DNA of 64,000 nucleotides from Rhizobium esperanzae (GTDB lineage Bacteria > Pseudomonadota > Alphaproteobacteria > Rhizobiales > Rhizobiaceae), in contig NZ_JACIFY010000007.1 of NCBI RefSeq assembly GCF_014197615.1, positions 183,943-247,942 on the forward strand, in the 5' to 3' direction. How positions within the stretch are numbered: position 1 is the stretch's first letter; each line of letters opens with the position of its first letter. The position numbers and the translations under genes were made by a program. Positions 55,851 to 64,000 of this stretch are shown piece after piece. Under the pieces are notes generated by a model, which ran no database searches, had not been told where the DNA came from, and saw only the letters and a list, made by a program, of their open reading frames with translations.

Positions 55851-57499
55851 TGCTCATGGACTGTCTCGGTTCTGCTCGTTATGGCGTGAAGCCGGCCTCA
55901 GGCAAGGAAAGCCGCTATGACTATATCGTTGTCGGGGGCGGCTCGACCGGTTGCGTGATTGCAGCGCGCCTTTCTGAGGACGAAACCGTCAAGGTGGCGC
56001 TTCTCGAAGAGGGGCCGCCCGATGCCAGCCCATACATACACATACCTGGAGCTTACTATAAAACAGCGCAAGGTGGATTGCTCAAGCGGTTGAGCTGGGA
56101 AGCTGGCCCCGAGTTGGCCCGAAACGAAAAGCAGACAATGGTTCAAGCCCGCGTCCTGGGCGGCGGCAGCTCTGTGAACGCCATGATCTACATTCGCGGC
56201 GTACCGTTTGACTACGAGCAATGGGTTCAGCTCGGCGCTGAGGGCTGGGGATATGATGACGTTCTACCCTATTTTCTCCGCGCCGAAGACAACAACCGCT
56301 TTTGCAACGAAGTTCATGCAGTTGGCGGACCATTGGGTGTCTCTGACATCGACTACATTCATCCGCTGACACGGAGCTGGCTTCAAGCGTGTCAACAGGC
56401 AGGAATGCCTTACAACGCCGATTTCAATTCTGGAAATCAGGCCGGTTGTGGCCTCTATCAAATCACGGCCAAGGACGGTCGACGCAGCAGTGCGGCTGTT
56501 GCCTATCTCAAGCCTGCGCGAGGGCGGCCAAATCTGCAGGTTGTTACCCGAACTGTCGTTAGCCGCATCATCATCGAAAACGGAAAAGCTGTCGGCGTTG
56601 AGTATATTAGGAACGGCGAAAAGCATGTTCTTCGGGCTGAACGAGAGATTATCGTTTCGGCGGGGGCGATCGGTACCCCGAAGTTGCTGATGCTATCCGG
56701 AATTGGTCCTGCAAAAGAATTAAGCCGTCACGGCATCACGATACACGTCGATCTACCTGGCGTTGGCAAAAACCTTCAGGACCACGTCGAAATTTCGCTC
56801 ATCTATCAGCTGAATGGGCCTCACAGTTACGACAAATACAAGAAATTGCATTGGAAAGCCGCTGCGGGTCTCAACTACGCGCTCTTTAAGGGGGGGCCTG
56901 CCTCTTCGAACCTCATCGAGGGAGGGGCTTTCTGGTGGGGCAACAAGGACGAACGGGTTCCCGACATTCAGTATTTCATGGTCGTGGGCGCCGGTATCGA
57001 GGAAGGAGTCGATGCTGTTCCGGGTGGTAACGGATGCACCATCAACCTAGGGCAGATCCGACCGAGATCACGCGGCGAGGTCACGCTGACGAGCTCCGAT
57101 TATGCTGCCGATCCTAGAGTCGCTCCCAACTACTTCTCCGATCCCTACGACCTGGACGCAATTACGGAAGGCACGCTGAAAGCAATGGATATCATGTCCA
57201 GACCTGCCATCGCCACATACCTTCACTCCAGATACGTGCCCGACCGGAGCGTGCTGACGCGGGATGAGGTGCGCGCTTTCTGCCAGCGTCATGCACATGC
57301 AGCCCTCCACCCGTCGGGTACGTGCCGAATGGGCACGGATGAAATGGCGGTTGTCGATCCAAAGCTTCGGGTTAATGGAATAGAGGGGCTTCGGGTTGCC
57401 GATGCTTCAGTCATGCCCACTTTGATTTCAGGAAATCCAAATGCCGTATGCATCATGATTGGCGAGCGAGCTGCGGATTTCCTGCTTGCGCGCGCATAG
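55850..57499 (+). CDS. GMC-family FAD-dependent alcohol dehydrogenase
   Basis: A 549-residue GMC enzyme with FAD motif [20 protein letters not shown], signature [18 protein letters not shown] and C-terminal segments LHPSGTCRMG and SGNPNAVCIMIGERAAD. It has about 20 extra residues before the FAD motif. Its start overlaps the stop of the previous gene (TAATG), so the two oxidoreductases are translationally coupled and end the region 4 operon. It resembles the enzyme at 28040-29656 more than its neighbour. Confidence 0.87.
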   Translation: MLMDCLGSARYGVKPASGKESRYDYIVVGGGSTGCVIAARLSEDETVKVALLEEGPPDASPYIHIPGAYYKTAQGGLLKRLSWEAGPELARNEKQTMVQARVLGGGSSVNAMIYIRGVPFDYEQWVQLGAEGWGYDDVLPYFLRAEDNNRFCNEVHAVGGPLGVSDIDYIHPLTRSWLQACQQAGMPYNADFNSGNQAGCGLYQITAKDGRRSSAAVAYLKPARGRPNLQVVTRTVVSRIIIENGKAVGVEYIRNGEKHVLRAEREIIVSAGAIGTPKLLMLSGIGPAKELSRHGITIHVDLPGVGKNLQDHVEISLIYQLNGPHSYDKYKKLHWKAAAGLNYALFKGGPASSNLIEGGAFWWGNKDERVPDIQYFMVVGAGIEEGVDAVPGGNGCTINLGQIRPRSRGEVTLTSSDYAADPRVAPNYFSDPYDLDAITEGTLKAMDIMSRPAIATYLHSRYVPDRSVLTRDEVRAFCQRHAHAALHPSGTCRMGTDEMAVVDPKLRVNGIEGLRVADASVMPTLISGNPNAVCIMIGERAADFLLARA

Positions 57500-58106
57500 C
57501 GCATTGGCAGGAAAGTTCGACCGGGCAGAAAGGCTGGATAGGTAAAAAACGAATGCTTTCGAGACGGCGGACGTCTGAGCTCGCGTGACTTACAGCCGAA
57601 CCACCTTTCCACTTGGCGAACACCGGCGTGGCGGTGGAAAGCTGGTTCTGCCGGCACCCGAAGACCGGTAGCGTTCGTAGCAATAATCGTCGATATACCC
57701 GCTTTGAGCCGACGATAGATCAAGCTAGTCGCACAGAAATCATGGTGGTTTCCGTCACGATCCATCTCGAAGAAAGGCCGTCTGCTGCTGCCCAGATCGC
57801 CGCTCTCGCACGTGCCTGCGCGGTCTCGGTCGAACGGGCGGCTGGTCGGCGGCATCGGGCGCGTTTACGGCCGGAACTCTGCGCCGTGGGAAGCAGGCCG
57901 CCTCTGGCGACAATCTTCGAAAAGCCTAGGGCATTTTGGTCAAGGTGTAGCCGGGGCACCGCTTATGACGCAAACACCATGCGTCATATAGCCAAGGCTC
58001 CGATCTTTCACCATCTGGAAGGGCAGGAGGGCACACGTGATGGCGAGGCCGCTCCGATCTCAAAGCTCGAAAACGATCCTAGACAAAGCAGCCTCAAGAA
58101 TTGCTC
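57500..58106. other. Intergenic stretch, no certain gene
   Basis: About 600 bases between the convergent GMC gene and TIM-barrel gene. A 203-codon frame on the plus strand (57613-58224) has a Cys/Arg/Ser-rich composition and runs into the next gene on the opposite strand, so it is taken as chance. Fragments such as GRVYGRNSAPWEAGRL in another frame may be leftovers of an unknown gene. No repeat or terminator stood out. Confidence 0.5.
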
Positions 58107-58988
58107 TCAAGCAGCTACGCCAATGAGGGACTGCATCAGCGATTTGAGCTGCCGGGCAACTTCAAAGCTGTTTTCCTGGTGGTTTCGGTTGCAGAAGAGT
58201 TCGCAGCTCCACCAGCCTTCATAGCCGGTCGACTTTACCGCGTCTGTCCATTCCTGCAGGTTCAAAACTCCCTCACCGGTCGGCACATCGCGAAGCACTG
58301 GCTCGTCCGGTATGCCTCCCTTGAACTCAAGGGAATCGCACACGTGAACCCCGTATATGAGATCCTTGTCGATCTTTGCAACTCGTTCTGGGGTATCTCC
58401 CGAGGTGTAGCAGTGCCAGTAATCGATCAGCAGCTTGACATTGCTTCGCCCTGCCTTCTCTATCACCTTGAGCTGCTTGTCGATCGTGTTCAGCGGTGTC
58501 CAAGAAAGCGATTCCAAATATAGGATTAGACCATGCGATGCGGCGAGGTCGGCGAGTTCCTGCAGATTGGCTGCAGTAAGGTTGATCTGCTCCCGTTCCG
58601 GGCTGTCGATCAGTCCGCGATAAAGTCCCTTGTTTAGAGCCTTGGATTTTACAACCTCAATGCTGAGCGGTCCCGTTATGACCTCGACACCCTTCGCGCC
58701 GACTATCGTTGCCAATTCGAAAAGGCGTGCCGCGTCACTAAACAACTGTTTTCGTTCATGGTCTTGACGCTCGATGTCAACCAGAAAACCAATCCCAGGG
58801 ATAAGCATGCCGCCGATCATCTCGGTCAGGGAAGATTTGGAGACGCCGGCGGCAAGGCAGTCGCTGATTTTCGTGCCGGATGCCTCGAGGCCATCGAATT
58901 TCAACTGCCTCGCGATCTCCACATCGATGGCCATCGTTGAGTGTTTCGCCACCAGAGAGTGTAGGATGATCTTTTGACGAGTTGTCAC
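58107..58988 (-). CDS. Sugar phosphate isomerase/epimerase family protein
   Basis: A 293-residue TIM barrel of the AP endonuclease 2 family. The metal-binding residues look intact: Glu in ILYLESLSW, Asp and His in LLIDYWHCY, His in YGVHVCDS and Glu in WWSCELF near the C-terminus. Its start overlaps the stop of the Gfo/Idh/MocA-like gene by four bases, so the pair is translationally coupled. Such pairs occur in keto-sugar and glycoside-breaking pathways. Confidence 0.85.
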   Translation of the reverse strand: MTTRQKIILHSLVAKHSTMAIDVEIARQLKFDGLEASGTKISDCLAAGVSKSSLTEMIGGMLIPGIGFLVDIERQDHERKQLFSDAARLFELATIVGAKGVEVITGPLSIEVVKSKALNKGLYRGLIDSPEREQINLTAANLQELADLAASHGLILYLESLSWTPLNTIDKQLKVIEKAGRSNVKLLIDYWHCYTSGDTPERVAKIDKDLIYGVHVCDSLEFKGGIPDEPVLRDVPTGEGVLNLQEWTDAVKSTGYEGWWSCELFCNRNHQENSFEVARQLKSLMQSLIGVAA

Positions 58989-60010
58989 GACGGTGCTCCT
59001 GTACCGGTTGCCGATATATGATGTAAATCAACGAGCTCGCCCGTCTTCACCGATGTTTGCAACGCCTCGATGGTGTAAAGGTTGGAGACGCTATCTTCTC
59101 CGGTCGAAAGCCATGTCGGCCTTCCATGCAGTCCTGCAACGAAATCCTGCAATGCGGCAACGTGGACATCGCGCTCGCGTATTGGCATCAGTTCATTCTT
59201 GCCTGCAATTCGCCGGGTTAGGGTTCCAGCTCCGCGCCCGTTCAAGGTGCCATTTGCAATCAGTGAGCCTTTGCTGCCGGCCACCAACACCATATCCTCG
59301 ATGTCGGAGACTGCGAAGCTCTCATGCCCCTGAACGATGCAGCCGTCGTTCATGCGCATTAAGAACGCAAGATGCAGCGGGAGTTGATCCTGTACCTTTT
59401 TAAGCCCGCTGATTTGGCGAGGTTCGGCATCCGTAAGGTATCGGGCAAGGTCGACACTTTCGATGGCTGCATCGAAGAAGATGTCGCCAGCAGCGCGTTC
59501 GACCTTACCGCGCCGTTGCGGCGGTGGCTCGTGGGGACCGCCACGAACGACAATTATCGATTGCAGTTGGCCAATGTCGCCGTCGCGGATTAGCCTCTTC
59601 ATCGTCTGGTGCACATTGGATGCGCGGGCGACGTGATGCACTGCTAAAGTGACCTTCATGTCATGGCAGAGTTTCACTAGTTCCGCGGCTTGCTCGCGAT
59701 CATCGCAGAGGGGCCCATCGCATAAGATGTGCTTACCGGCTCTCGCTGCTGCAGCCACGTGATAGGGGCGCCGATCTCTCGTCGCGCTAACATAGACAAA
59801 CCGGACCTGGGGGGCAGCCCAGACAGTTGTCAGATCACTGGTAGCGTTCGAAACATCTAGATCGCCTGCAAAAGCCTGCGCATATTGAAGGTTTCGGCTG
59901 AAAACCCAGAGGGGCAAATGGCCAATCGATCGGATCGCAGATACCATGTGCTCCGTAGCAATGGTTTCCGTGCCCATAATCGCCCAACCGATTTCGGCGC
60001 TTGCTGGCAA
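58985..60010 (-). CDS. Gfo/Idh/MocA-family protein lacking the usual catalytic residues
   Basis: A 341-residue protein with the Rossmann and GFO/IDH/MocA domains, but with striking changes. The conserved EKP is CDGP (98-100), losing the catalytic lysine. The His expected about three residues after the FFD Asp is absent: DAAIESVDLARYL (180-192). The dinucleotide loop reads WAIMGTETIA. It starts at TTG, with AAGGGGA nine bases before. The coupled isomerase downstream is intact, so this protein may be a regulator, a lyase or a scaffold rather than a dehydrogenase. The contrast with the intact family member at 34282-35292 is clear. Confidence 0.8.
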   Translation of the reverse strand: MPASAEIGWAIMGTETIATEHMVSAIRSIGHLPLWVFSRNLQYAQAFAGDLDVSNATSDLTTVWAAPQVRFVYVSATRDRRPYHVAAAARAGKHILCDGPLCDDREQAAELVKLCHDMKVTLAVHHVARASNVHQTMKRLIRDGDIGQLQSIIVVRGGPHEPPPQRRGKVERAAGDIFFDAAIESVDLARYLTDAEPRQISGLKKVQDQLPLHLAFLMRMNDGCIVQGHESFAVSDIEDMVLVAGSKGSLIANGTLNGRGAGTLTRRIAGKNELMPIRERDVHVAALQDFVAGLHGRPTWLSTGEDSVSNLYTIEALQTSVKTGELVDLHHISATGTGAPS

Positions 60011-60140
60011 TGATCGATCCCCTTCATATTCCCGATAAAATGTAAGGGGAATGACGGCCGGAGCAATTTCGCATTGCGTTTGAGGCTTTCGCGATATAGC
60101 GTAGTTATAGCGTCAATACGCGTCATATTCTGGACGGCCA

Positions 60141-60965
60141 ATGAACCATCTGATTAGCGATACGGCCTTCTTCGCCGCCAATCTTCGAACTCTTTGCAAT
60201 CAACAAGGGTCAGTGGCAGCTGTATGCAGGAAGATAAAGGTAAATCGGCAGCAGTTTAATAAATATCTTTCGGGCTCTCATGTTCCGTCAGCAGCGAATA
60301 TGAGGATCATCGCAAACTACTTTGGCCTCAGTGTTCCCATTCTTTTCTCCGACCCCGAAGAATTCAGAACCCTCGTCGATGGCAACTTTTTCCACGCTAT
60401 GTCGGCGGCGCGGCAGTTGCCGGAGTTTTCGCGATTTGTATCGACCATGTTGGTGGAAAACTCGGTACCCGATAGCGACCTGATCGGCGTCTACGATCGA
60501 TACCAATTTTCGTCGATCTACAAAGGTTTCGTGCTGAAGTCGGCATTCTGCATCTACCGATCCAACCAGTTCCTGCAACACTATTATGTCGAACGGTTCC
60601 CCAGTTTCGACGACCCGAAGAAGATGGAGTATGTCTTCAAATATTATGGGTTTTGCTTTCCGATCGCAGATCGCCTCTTCACCGCGGATTTTGAAGGAAT
60701 TCAGTCAAACGAACTGACCTTCGGTGTCTATGCGCAGGTGAAGCGAAACTCCAAAAAGTTCATGTTCGGGATTTCAAGCGGCATTGCCGCAACCGTCTTC
60801 CGCCAGCCTTACTCAACCAAAGTTGCCCTTCACTATCGAGGGCCGGGGCTGCTTAGGAGGGAGCAAATCAAGGGGATCACGGTAATGGATAAAAACGACC
60901 CCGCGATACCTCGCGAGGCCCTTCAATATCTAGGTGATGGCTCGGACATGATCCAGATGTCTTGA
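60141..60965 (+). CDS. XRE-family (helix-turn-helix) transcriptional regulator
   Basis: A 274-residue protein with a lambda-repressor-type helix-turn-helix at residues about 10-65 (AVCRKIKVNRQQFNKYLSGS, then PSAANMRIIANYFGLSV) and a C-terminal domain of about 200 residues that I do not recognise, rich in Phe and Tyr. It is divergent from the Gfo/Idh/MocA-like gene and convergent with 60982-61881, so it probably controls the leftward pair. It could also act on the region 4 operon, which has no other regulator gene. Confidence 0.83.
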   Translation: MNHLISDTAFFAANLRTLCNQQGSVAAVCRKIKVNRQQFNKYLSGSHVPSAANMRIIANYFGLSVPILFSDPEEFRTLVDGNFFHAMSAARQLPEFSRFVSTMLVENSVPDSDLIGVYDRYQFSSIYKGFVLKSAFCIYRSNQFLQHYYVERFPSFDDPKKMEYVFKYYGFCFPIADRLFTADFEGIQSNELTFGVYAQVKRNSKKFMFGISSGIAATVFRQPYSTKVALHYRGPGLLRREQIKGITVMDKNDPAIPREALQYLGDGSDMIQMS

Positions 60966-60981
60966 AATTCGCCCAAGGCCA

Positions 60982-61881
60982 TCAAGGATGCAGCTCAACA
61001 GCCAACCAAACGGAGTCCGTGTCTGCGTAATATCTATGCCAAGGATAGGTCCACTGATTATGTCCTGTCACCCTGCAAAACGGATCGTGCGAATAGCCAA
61101 TCGGCATGACGACGTCTTCGTAGAGCGTTGACTGATCGCGTTCAGCGAATTTCTGCATCCGCCCGAGGCCGTGGATTTGCGTGTGTACTTCGAGGAACGG
61201 ATGCTCATTGTGAATGAAGCAATCCGTGTCGCCAGGGGACCACCACAGGTTCAACTTCAGCGTAAAAGTTTGCTCAGCTGTAGACTCGGCGGATTCGTTG
61301 GTGAAAACGCGGGGGTCCATCCTCACCTGACCGATCTCGTCTTGAGCGGAAATGAAGAGGGGCGTGTCACGCGGGAAGCTACGGATACGATTTCCGAGCC
61401 AATCCCACCCGCGGAATTGCGCGCCCCCAAGGTTCGTCGCTTTGACGACCTTGATCAATGCTGCACGTTCCGCCGACTTGATTCTCCCACCCTTCAGCCA
61501 GGTCGATTTCCAAGCAGGAACGATCGCTGGATGTTCCGTACCCGTTACCATGGGCGAGGGGCCGAGGTTGACAACAACCGCGTCGCTCACGTCATAATCG
61601 ACAACGTCCTCCACCAACTTGGCGGAGATGAATTCATCTGCGAATGCAAGGTCTCTTGTTGCGTTTCTCACGGTCGTCGGATCCCCAATATTCCAAAGCT
61701 CAAGCATATCAAGCCACGGATGGGCACTTGAAAACAGTGCGCGGACGCCGCATTTCTGAAGTGACGCGCCGCTCTGTTTGCGCCACATTGCGTCAGAAAT
61801 CGGCATGGGGACAAAATGACTCAGTCCGAGCCAGCGGCCATACCGACTGGATGGTGGATCGGCGCTGTCGAAAACGTGCAT
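60982..61881 (-). CDS. Unrecognised 299-aa protein with cupin-like C-terminal half
   Basis: I do not recognise the family. The product has 299 residues and no signal peptide or membrane segment. The first half has WLDMLELWNIGDPTTVRNAT. The second half contains spaced His, Glu and aromatic residues (CFIHNEHPFLEVHTQIHGLG, then YPWHRYYADTDSVWLAVELHP) that suggest a double-stranded beta-helix (cupin) fold binding a metal. The start at 61881 is the ATG heading the frame. It is convergent with the XRE regulator gene and ends the ordinary region before the insertion sequences. Confidence 0.65.
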   Translation of the reverse strand: MHVFDSADPPSSRYGRWLGLSHFVPMPISDAMWRKQSGASLQKCGVRALFSSAHPWLDMLELWNIGDPTTVRNATRDLAFADEFISAKLVEDVVDYDVSDAVVVNLGPSPMVTGTEHPAIVPAWKSTWLKGGRIKSAERAALIKVVKATNLGGAQFRGWDWLGNRIRSFPRDTPLFISAQDEIGQVRMDPRVFTNESAESTAEQTFTLKLNLWWSPGDTDCFIHNEHPFLEVHTQIHGLGRMQKFAERDQSTLYEDVVMPIGYSHDPFCRVTGHNQWTYPWHRYYADTDSVWLAVELHP

Positions 61882-61978
61882 CGAGCTTCTGTGGTAATTG
61901 CCAGCCTGCTATGCGTTCCAGGACGATGGTGAAGTTTGATTGCGTGGAACGTGCCACCCTTGAACGCGCGCTAAAAAG

Positions 61979-63030
61979 GGCTAGATATTTAGTCCCGGGA
62001 ATTGATGGGCTGGATCGAGCCAGAATCGTTCAGGCTCGATTGTTCAGCATTTGCAGATATATTCGTAGGGTGTGAGGCCTTTGAGGGTCTTGAGGCGGCG
62101 AGCGAAATTGTAAGCTGAGACGAAGTCGGCGAGGTGCTGGCGGAGTTGCTCGTGGCTCTCGTAGTAATAGCGTTTAACGGTCGCCTCCTTGATCGTCCGG
62201 TTCATCCGCTCGACCTGGCCATTCGTCCAGGGGTGTTTCGGCTTGGTTGTTCGGTGTTCGATATCGGCCTTGGCGCAGGCATATTCGAACGCATGTGCCC
62301 AGATGATTTCGCCGGCCGCCATAGCTTCCTTGATCAGGGGGACGGCCGAGCCGCCGGCGCCGGGCGTGGTGAACTGGATGCCGTTATCGGTAAGAACGGT
62401 ATGGTCCTTATAGGGCACGGCCTTGAGGCGGCGTAGGAAGTCTGCCGAAACGGCTGTTGTCGCCTTCTCATGCAGCTCCACGAAAGCAAACTTCGAGGTT
62501 CGGTCGATGGCGACGAACATGTGCAGTTTGCCCTGTTCCGTCCGCACCTCGGCCACATCGATATGGAAATAGCCGATCGGATAGGCTTTGAACTTTTGGC
62601 GAACAGGCTTGTCGCCGCCCACATCGGCAAGCTTGGAAATGCCATGGCGCTGCAGGCAACGATGCAGTGAGGAACGGTCAGATGCGGAATGGTCGGCTGC
62701 AGCGCATAGAGGCAGTCGTCGAGAGGCAACAGCGTATAGCGCCGGAACGCGACGATCACCGCTTCCTCCTCGATCGACAGAACCGTCGATCGAGGGGCTT
62801 TCGGACCGGTCACCAAGTCAGTCGTCGAAGTTCGTTCTTCCATTTGGCAACGGTCTTCTGGTTGATCCCACACCGCTTCGCCAGAACTCTCAGGCTCGCT
62901 TGACTATTTGTATTGCTCGACGGATCGCCTCTGTCGTCGTGGCGCTCCCATGCAGAATTTGTCCCATAGCGAATCTCTCCAAGCTTGCGAGAAGATTGCA
63001 CCATCAAAATCCGGGATCAAACATCTAAAG
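61979..63030. mobile_element. IS481-family insertion sequence relic
   Basis: A transposase relic is bracketed by imperfect inverted repeats. The left end near 61981-62008 begins CTAGATATTTAGTCCCGG; the right end near 63001-63029 reads, in reverse complement, TTTAGATGTTTGATCCCGGA. They share about 22 of 28 positions. The length of about 1.05 kb is normal for the family. The element abuts the IS630 element on the right. No target duplication could be identified, so the exact ends are approximate. Confidence 0.75.
61981..62966 (-). pseudogene. IS481-family transposase, inactivated
   Basis: The minus strand reads an IS481 transposase in pieces: MGQILHGSATTTEAIRRAIQ, then SQASLRVLAKRCGINQKTVAK in a second frame, TGPKAPRSTVLSIEEEAVIV back in the first, and YPIGYFHIDVAEVRTEQGKL onward in a third. 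The DDE catalytic region is recognisable (HIDVAEV, VLTDNGIQF, NGQVERMNRT). After ICKC a TGA at 62044-62046 replaces an expected Trp codon, since EPERFWLDPAHQFPGLN continues in frame to a stop at 61981-61983. Several frameshifts and this stop make it dead. Confidence 0.82.
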
Positions 63031-63107
63031 CGTGTCGCAGCTTACGTGATTCAGGATTCCGTTGAAGCTTGATTTGTGATTCACTTGTGCATGGAAGGAG
63101 ATCGACC

Positions 63108-63941
63108 ATGGGCAAGCCGCATCCGTTAGAGTTGCGTGTGCGAGTGGTTGCGTTTGTAGAGGAAGGCAATAGCCATCGTGAAGCCGCCCGGCATTTCCGG
63201 GTATCGCCGCGGTTCGTCAACAATATGATGATCCTGCACCGGTCGCAGGGCTCGGTGGCGCCGGCCAGGCAGGGCCATGCAGCAGGTGGTGGTAAATTGA
63301 CGGCGCATAGCCAGTGGATTGTCGCGCGTGTTGCCGGCGATGGCGATGTGACGCTGGACGAATTGTGTTTCGAACTGTCCGGACGCGGTGTGATGGTCCA
63401 TCGCGCCACGATCGGTCGGTTTCTCCAACGGCTTGGGCTGAGCAATAAAAAAAGCCTCATGGCCAGCGAACAGCTGCGGCCGGAGATCGCGCACGCCCGT
63501 GACCTGTGGATCAAGCGACGCCGGCGCTTCTTCAACAAAGCATTGGCCCGGCTGATTTTTATCGATGAGACATCGACCAATACCAAGCTGACCAAGCGCA
63601 CTGGATGGTCTCCCAGAGGCCAGCGCTATCGGACCCATGCGCCATTCGGCAAATGGAGAACCCAGACCTTCATCGCCGGACTGCGATGTCACGGCTTGAC
63701 TGCGCCGTTCATCGTCGATGCACCGATGAACGGACGGATCTTCGAAGCCTGGATCGAAACTCAACTCGCCCCGACATTGTCGAGGGGCGATGTCGTCATT
63801 CTCGACAATGTCGGCTTCCACAAGAGCGAGCGTGCCGCACAACTGGTCAAGGAGCGGGGAGCATGGCTGCTGTTCTTGCCGGCCTATTCACCCGACCTCA
63901 ACCCGATCGAAAGGGCATATTCAAGAAACCTCTCAAAGTGA
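63108..63941 (+). CDS. IS630-family transposase, 3' end replaced
   Basis: A DDE transposase of the IS630 type, 277 residues from the ATG at 63108 (GGAGATCGACC before it). It has an N-terminal helix-turn-helix (GNSHREAARHFRVSPRFVNN) and all three catalytic acids: Asp in LIFIDET, Asp in VVILDNVGFHKS and Glu in SPDLNPIE. Normal members continue for 40-50 residues after this Glu; here the sequence changes at about 63912 to unrelated codons ending NLSK. The last helix is therefore lost and activity is doubtful. An inverted repeat begins exactly at the junction. Confidence 0.82.
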   Translation: MGKPHPLELRVRVVAFVEEGNSHREAARHFRVSPRFVNNMMILHRSQGSVAPARQGHAAGGGKLTAHSQWIVARVAGDGDVTLDELCFELSGRGVMVHRATIGRFLQRLGLSNKKSLMASEQLRPEIAHARDLWIKRRRRFFNKALARLIFIDETSTNTKLTKRTGWSPRGQRYRTHAPFGKWRTQTFIAGLRCHGLTAPFIVDAPMNGRIFEAWIETQLAPTLSRGDVVILDNVGFHKSERAAQLVKERGAWLLFLPAYSPDLNPIERAYSRNLSK

Positions 63942-63957
63942 GTTTCTGTTGATGCCC
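63913..63957. repeat. Imperfect inverted repeat at the IS630 truncation point
   Basis: GGGCATATTCAAGAAAC (63913-63929) is mirrored by GTTTCTGTTGATGCCC (63942-63957). The outer six bases and inner AGAAAC pair perfectly, with a small bulge between. It begins exactly where the IS630 transposase loses family similarity, so it may be the end of another mobile element or a small palindromic insertion. The rest, to 64000, shows no gene. Confidence 0.55.
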
Positions 63958-64000
63958 TATGTTGGCCATAGAGCATTGATATTGCTGGCCCGATGGATGA

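Noticed and set aside
46858..57499. Sulfoquinovose or sulfopropanediol degradation operon
   Set aside because: The HisD-like enzyme alone recalls HpsN, but there is no sulfoquinovosidase, sulfo-specific aldolase, sulfite oxidase or clear sulfonate lyase nearby, so the label is not supported.
57613..58224. 203-codon open frame on the plus strand
   Set aside because: Composition is Cys/Arg/Ser-rich, no family is recognised and it runs into a clear TIM-barrel gene on the other strand.
1..64000. CRISPR array, tRNA/rRNA genes, replication (repABC) or conjugation genes
   Set aside because: No regularly spaced repeats, tRNA-like cloverleafs or partition/replication proteins were found on either strand by reading; only IS relics indicate mobility.

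Overview
The window looks like a catabolic, transporter-rich accessory region of an alphaproteobacterium of the Rhizobiales (Rhizobium/Sinorhizobium/Agrobacterium type), probably on a megaplasmid or genomic island. This rests on codon and base use, the style of the ABC transporters, the FadR-type regulators and the IS481/IS630/IS3 relics. No rRNA, tRNA, replication gene, conjugation gene or CRISPR array was seen. Almost every gene belongs to uptake or oxidation of small organic molecules. || REGION 1 (1-17.5 kb): a Tat-exported polyamine-type solute-binding protein; a leftward set (enoyl-CoA hydratase, aldehyde dehydrogenase, enolase-superfamily dehydratase); and a long rightward operon. The operon holds an orphan 112-aa protein, a limonene-monooxygenase-like LLM flavoenzyme, two permeases, an ATPase, a GMC alcohol dehydrogenase, a DsdA-type ammonia-lyase, an acyl-CoA ligase, a thioesterase, a flavin reductase, a LigI-like hydrolase and a D-2-hydroxyacid dehydrogenase. 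Three promoter regions share a palindrome close to TTCCYATRGGAA, so this looks like one regulon whose regulator lies outside the window. || REGION 2 (17.5-20.3 kb): a decayed IS3 transposase, a frameshifted alpha/beta-hydrolase pseudogene and a divergent GH3-like protein. || REGION 3 (20.3-46.2 kb): hydantoinase/oxoprolinase A and B plus an RraA-like protein run leftward, divergent from a sugar-type solute-binding protein, an aldehyde dehydrogenase and a GMC oxidoreductase. RidA, a FadR-type regulator, the matching permeases and ATPase, a Gfo/Idh/MocA oxidoreductase, a D-cysteine-desulfhydrase-like PLP enzyme and a second FadR-type regulator follow. A palindrome TTGTCSGACAA lies at the start of the transporter gene and before the second regulator. 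After a ligase/thioesterase relic come DUF1349, HisN-like phosphatase and GH3 genes, a broken MFS gene, a VOC protein, a TIM-barrel isomerase, a sugar-efflux-like MFS, a class IV aminotransferase and a glycoamylase-domain protein. || REGION 4 (46.8-62 kb): a TPP enzyme, a histidinol-dehydrogenase-like enzyme, a second complete sugar-type ABC transporter paralogous to that of region 3, and two GMC oxidoreductases (one glucoside-3-dehydrogenase-like). Then come a TIM-barrel isomerase paired with a Gfo/Idh/MocA homologue lacking both usual catalytic residues, an XRE-type regulator and an unrecognised 299-aa protein. || REGION 5 (62-64 kb): a decayed IS481 element abutting an IS630 transposase gene whose 3' end is replaced. 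|| Working picture (inference): two or three catabolic modules, each coupling one ABC importer to FAD alcohol oxidation and carbon-skeleton processing. Regions 3 and 4 probably handle sugar-like or glycosidic compounds; region 1 handles a charged or amine-bearing compound degraded through CoA and flavin-monooxygenase chemistry. The true substrates cannot be read from sequence.
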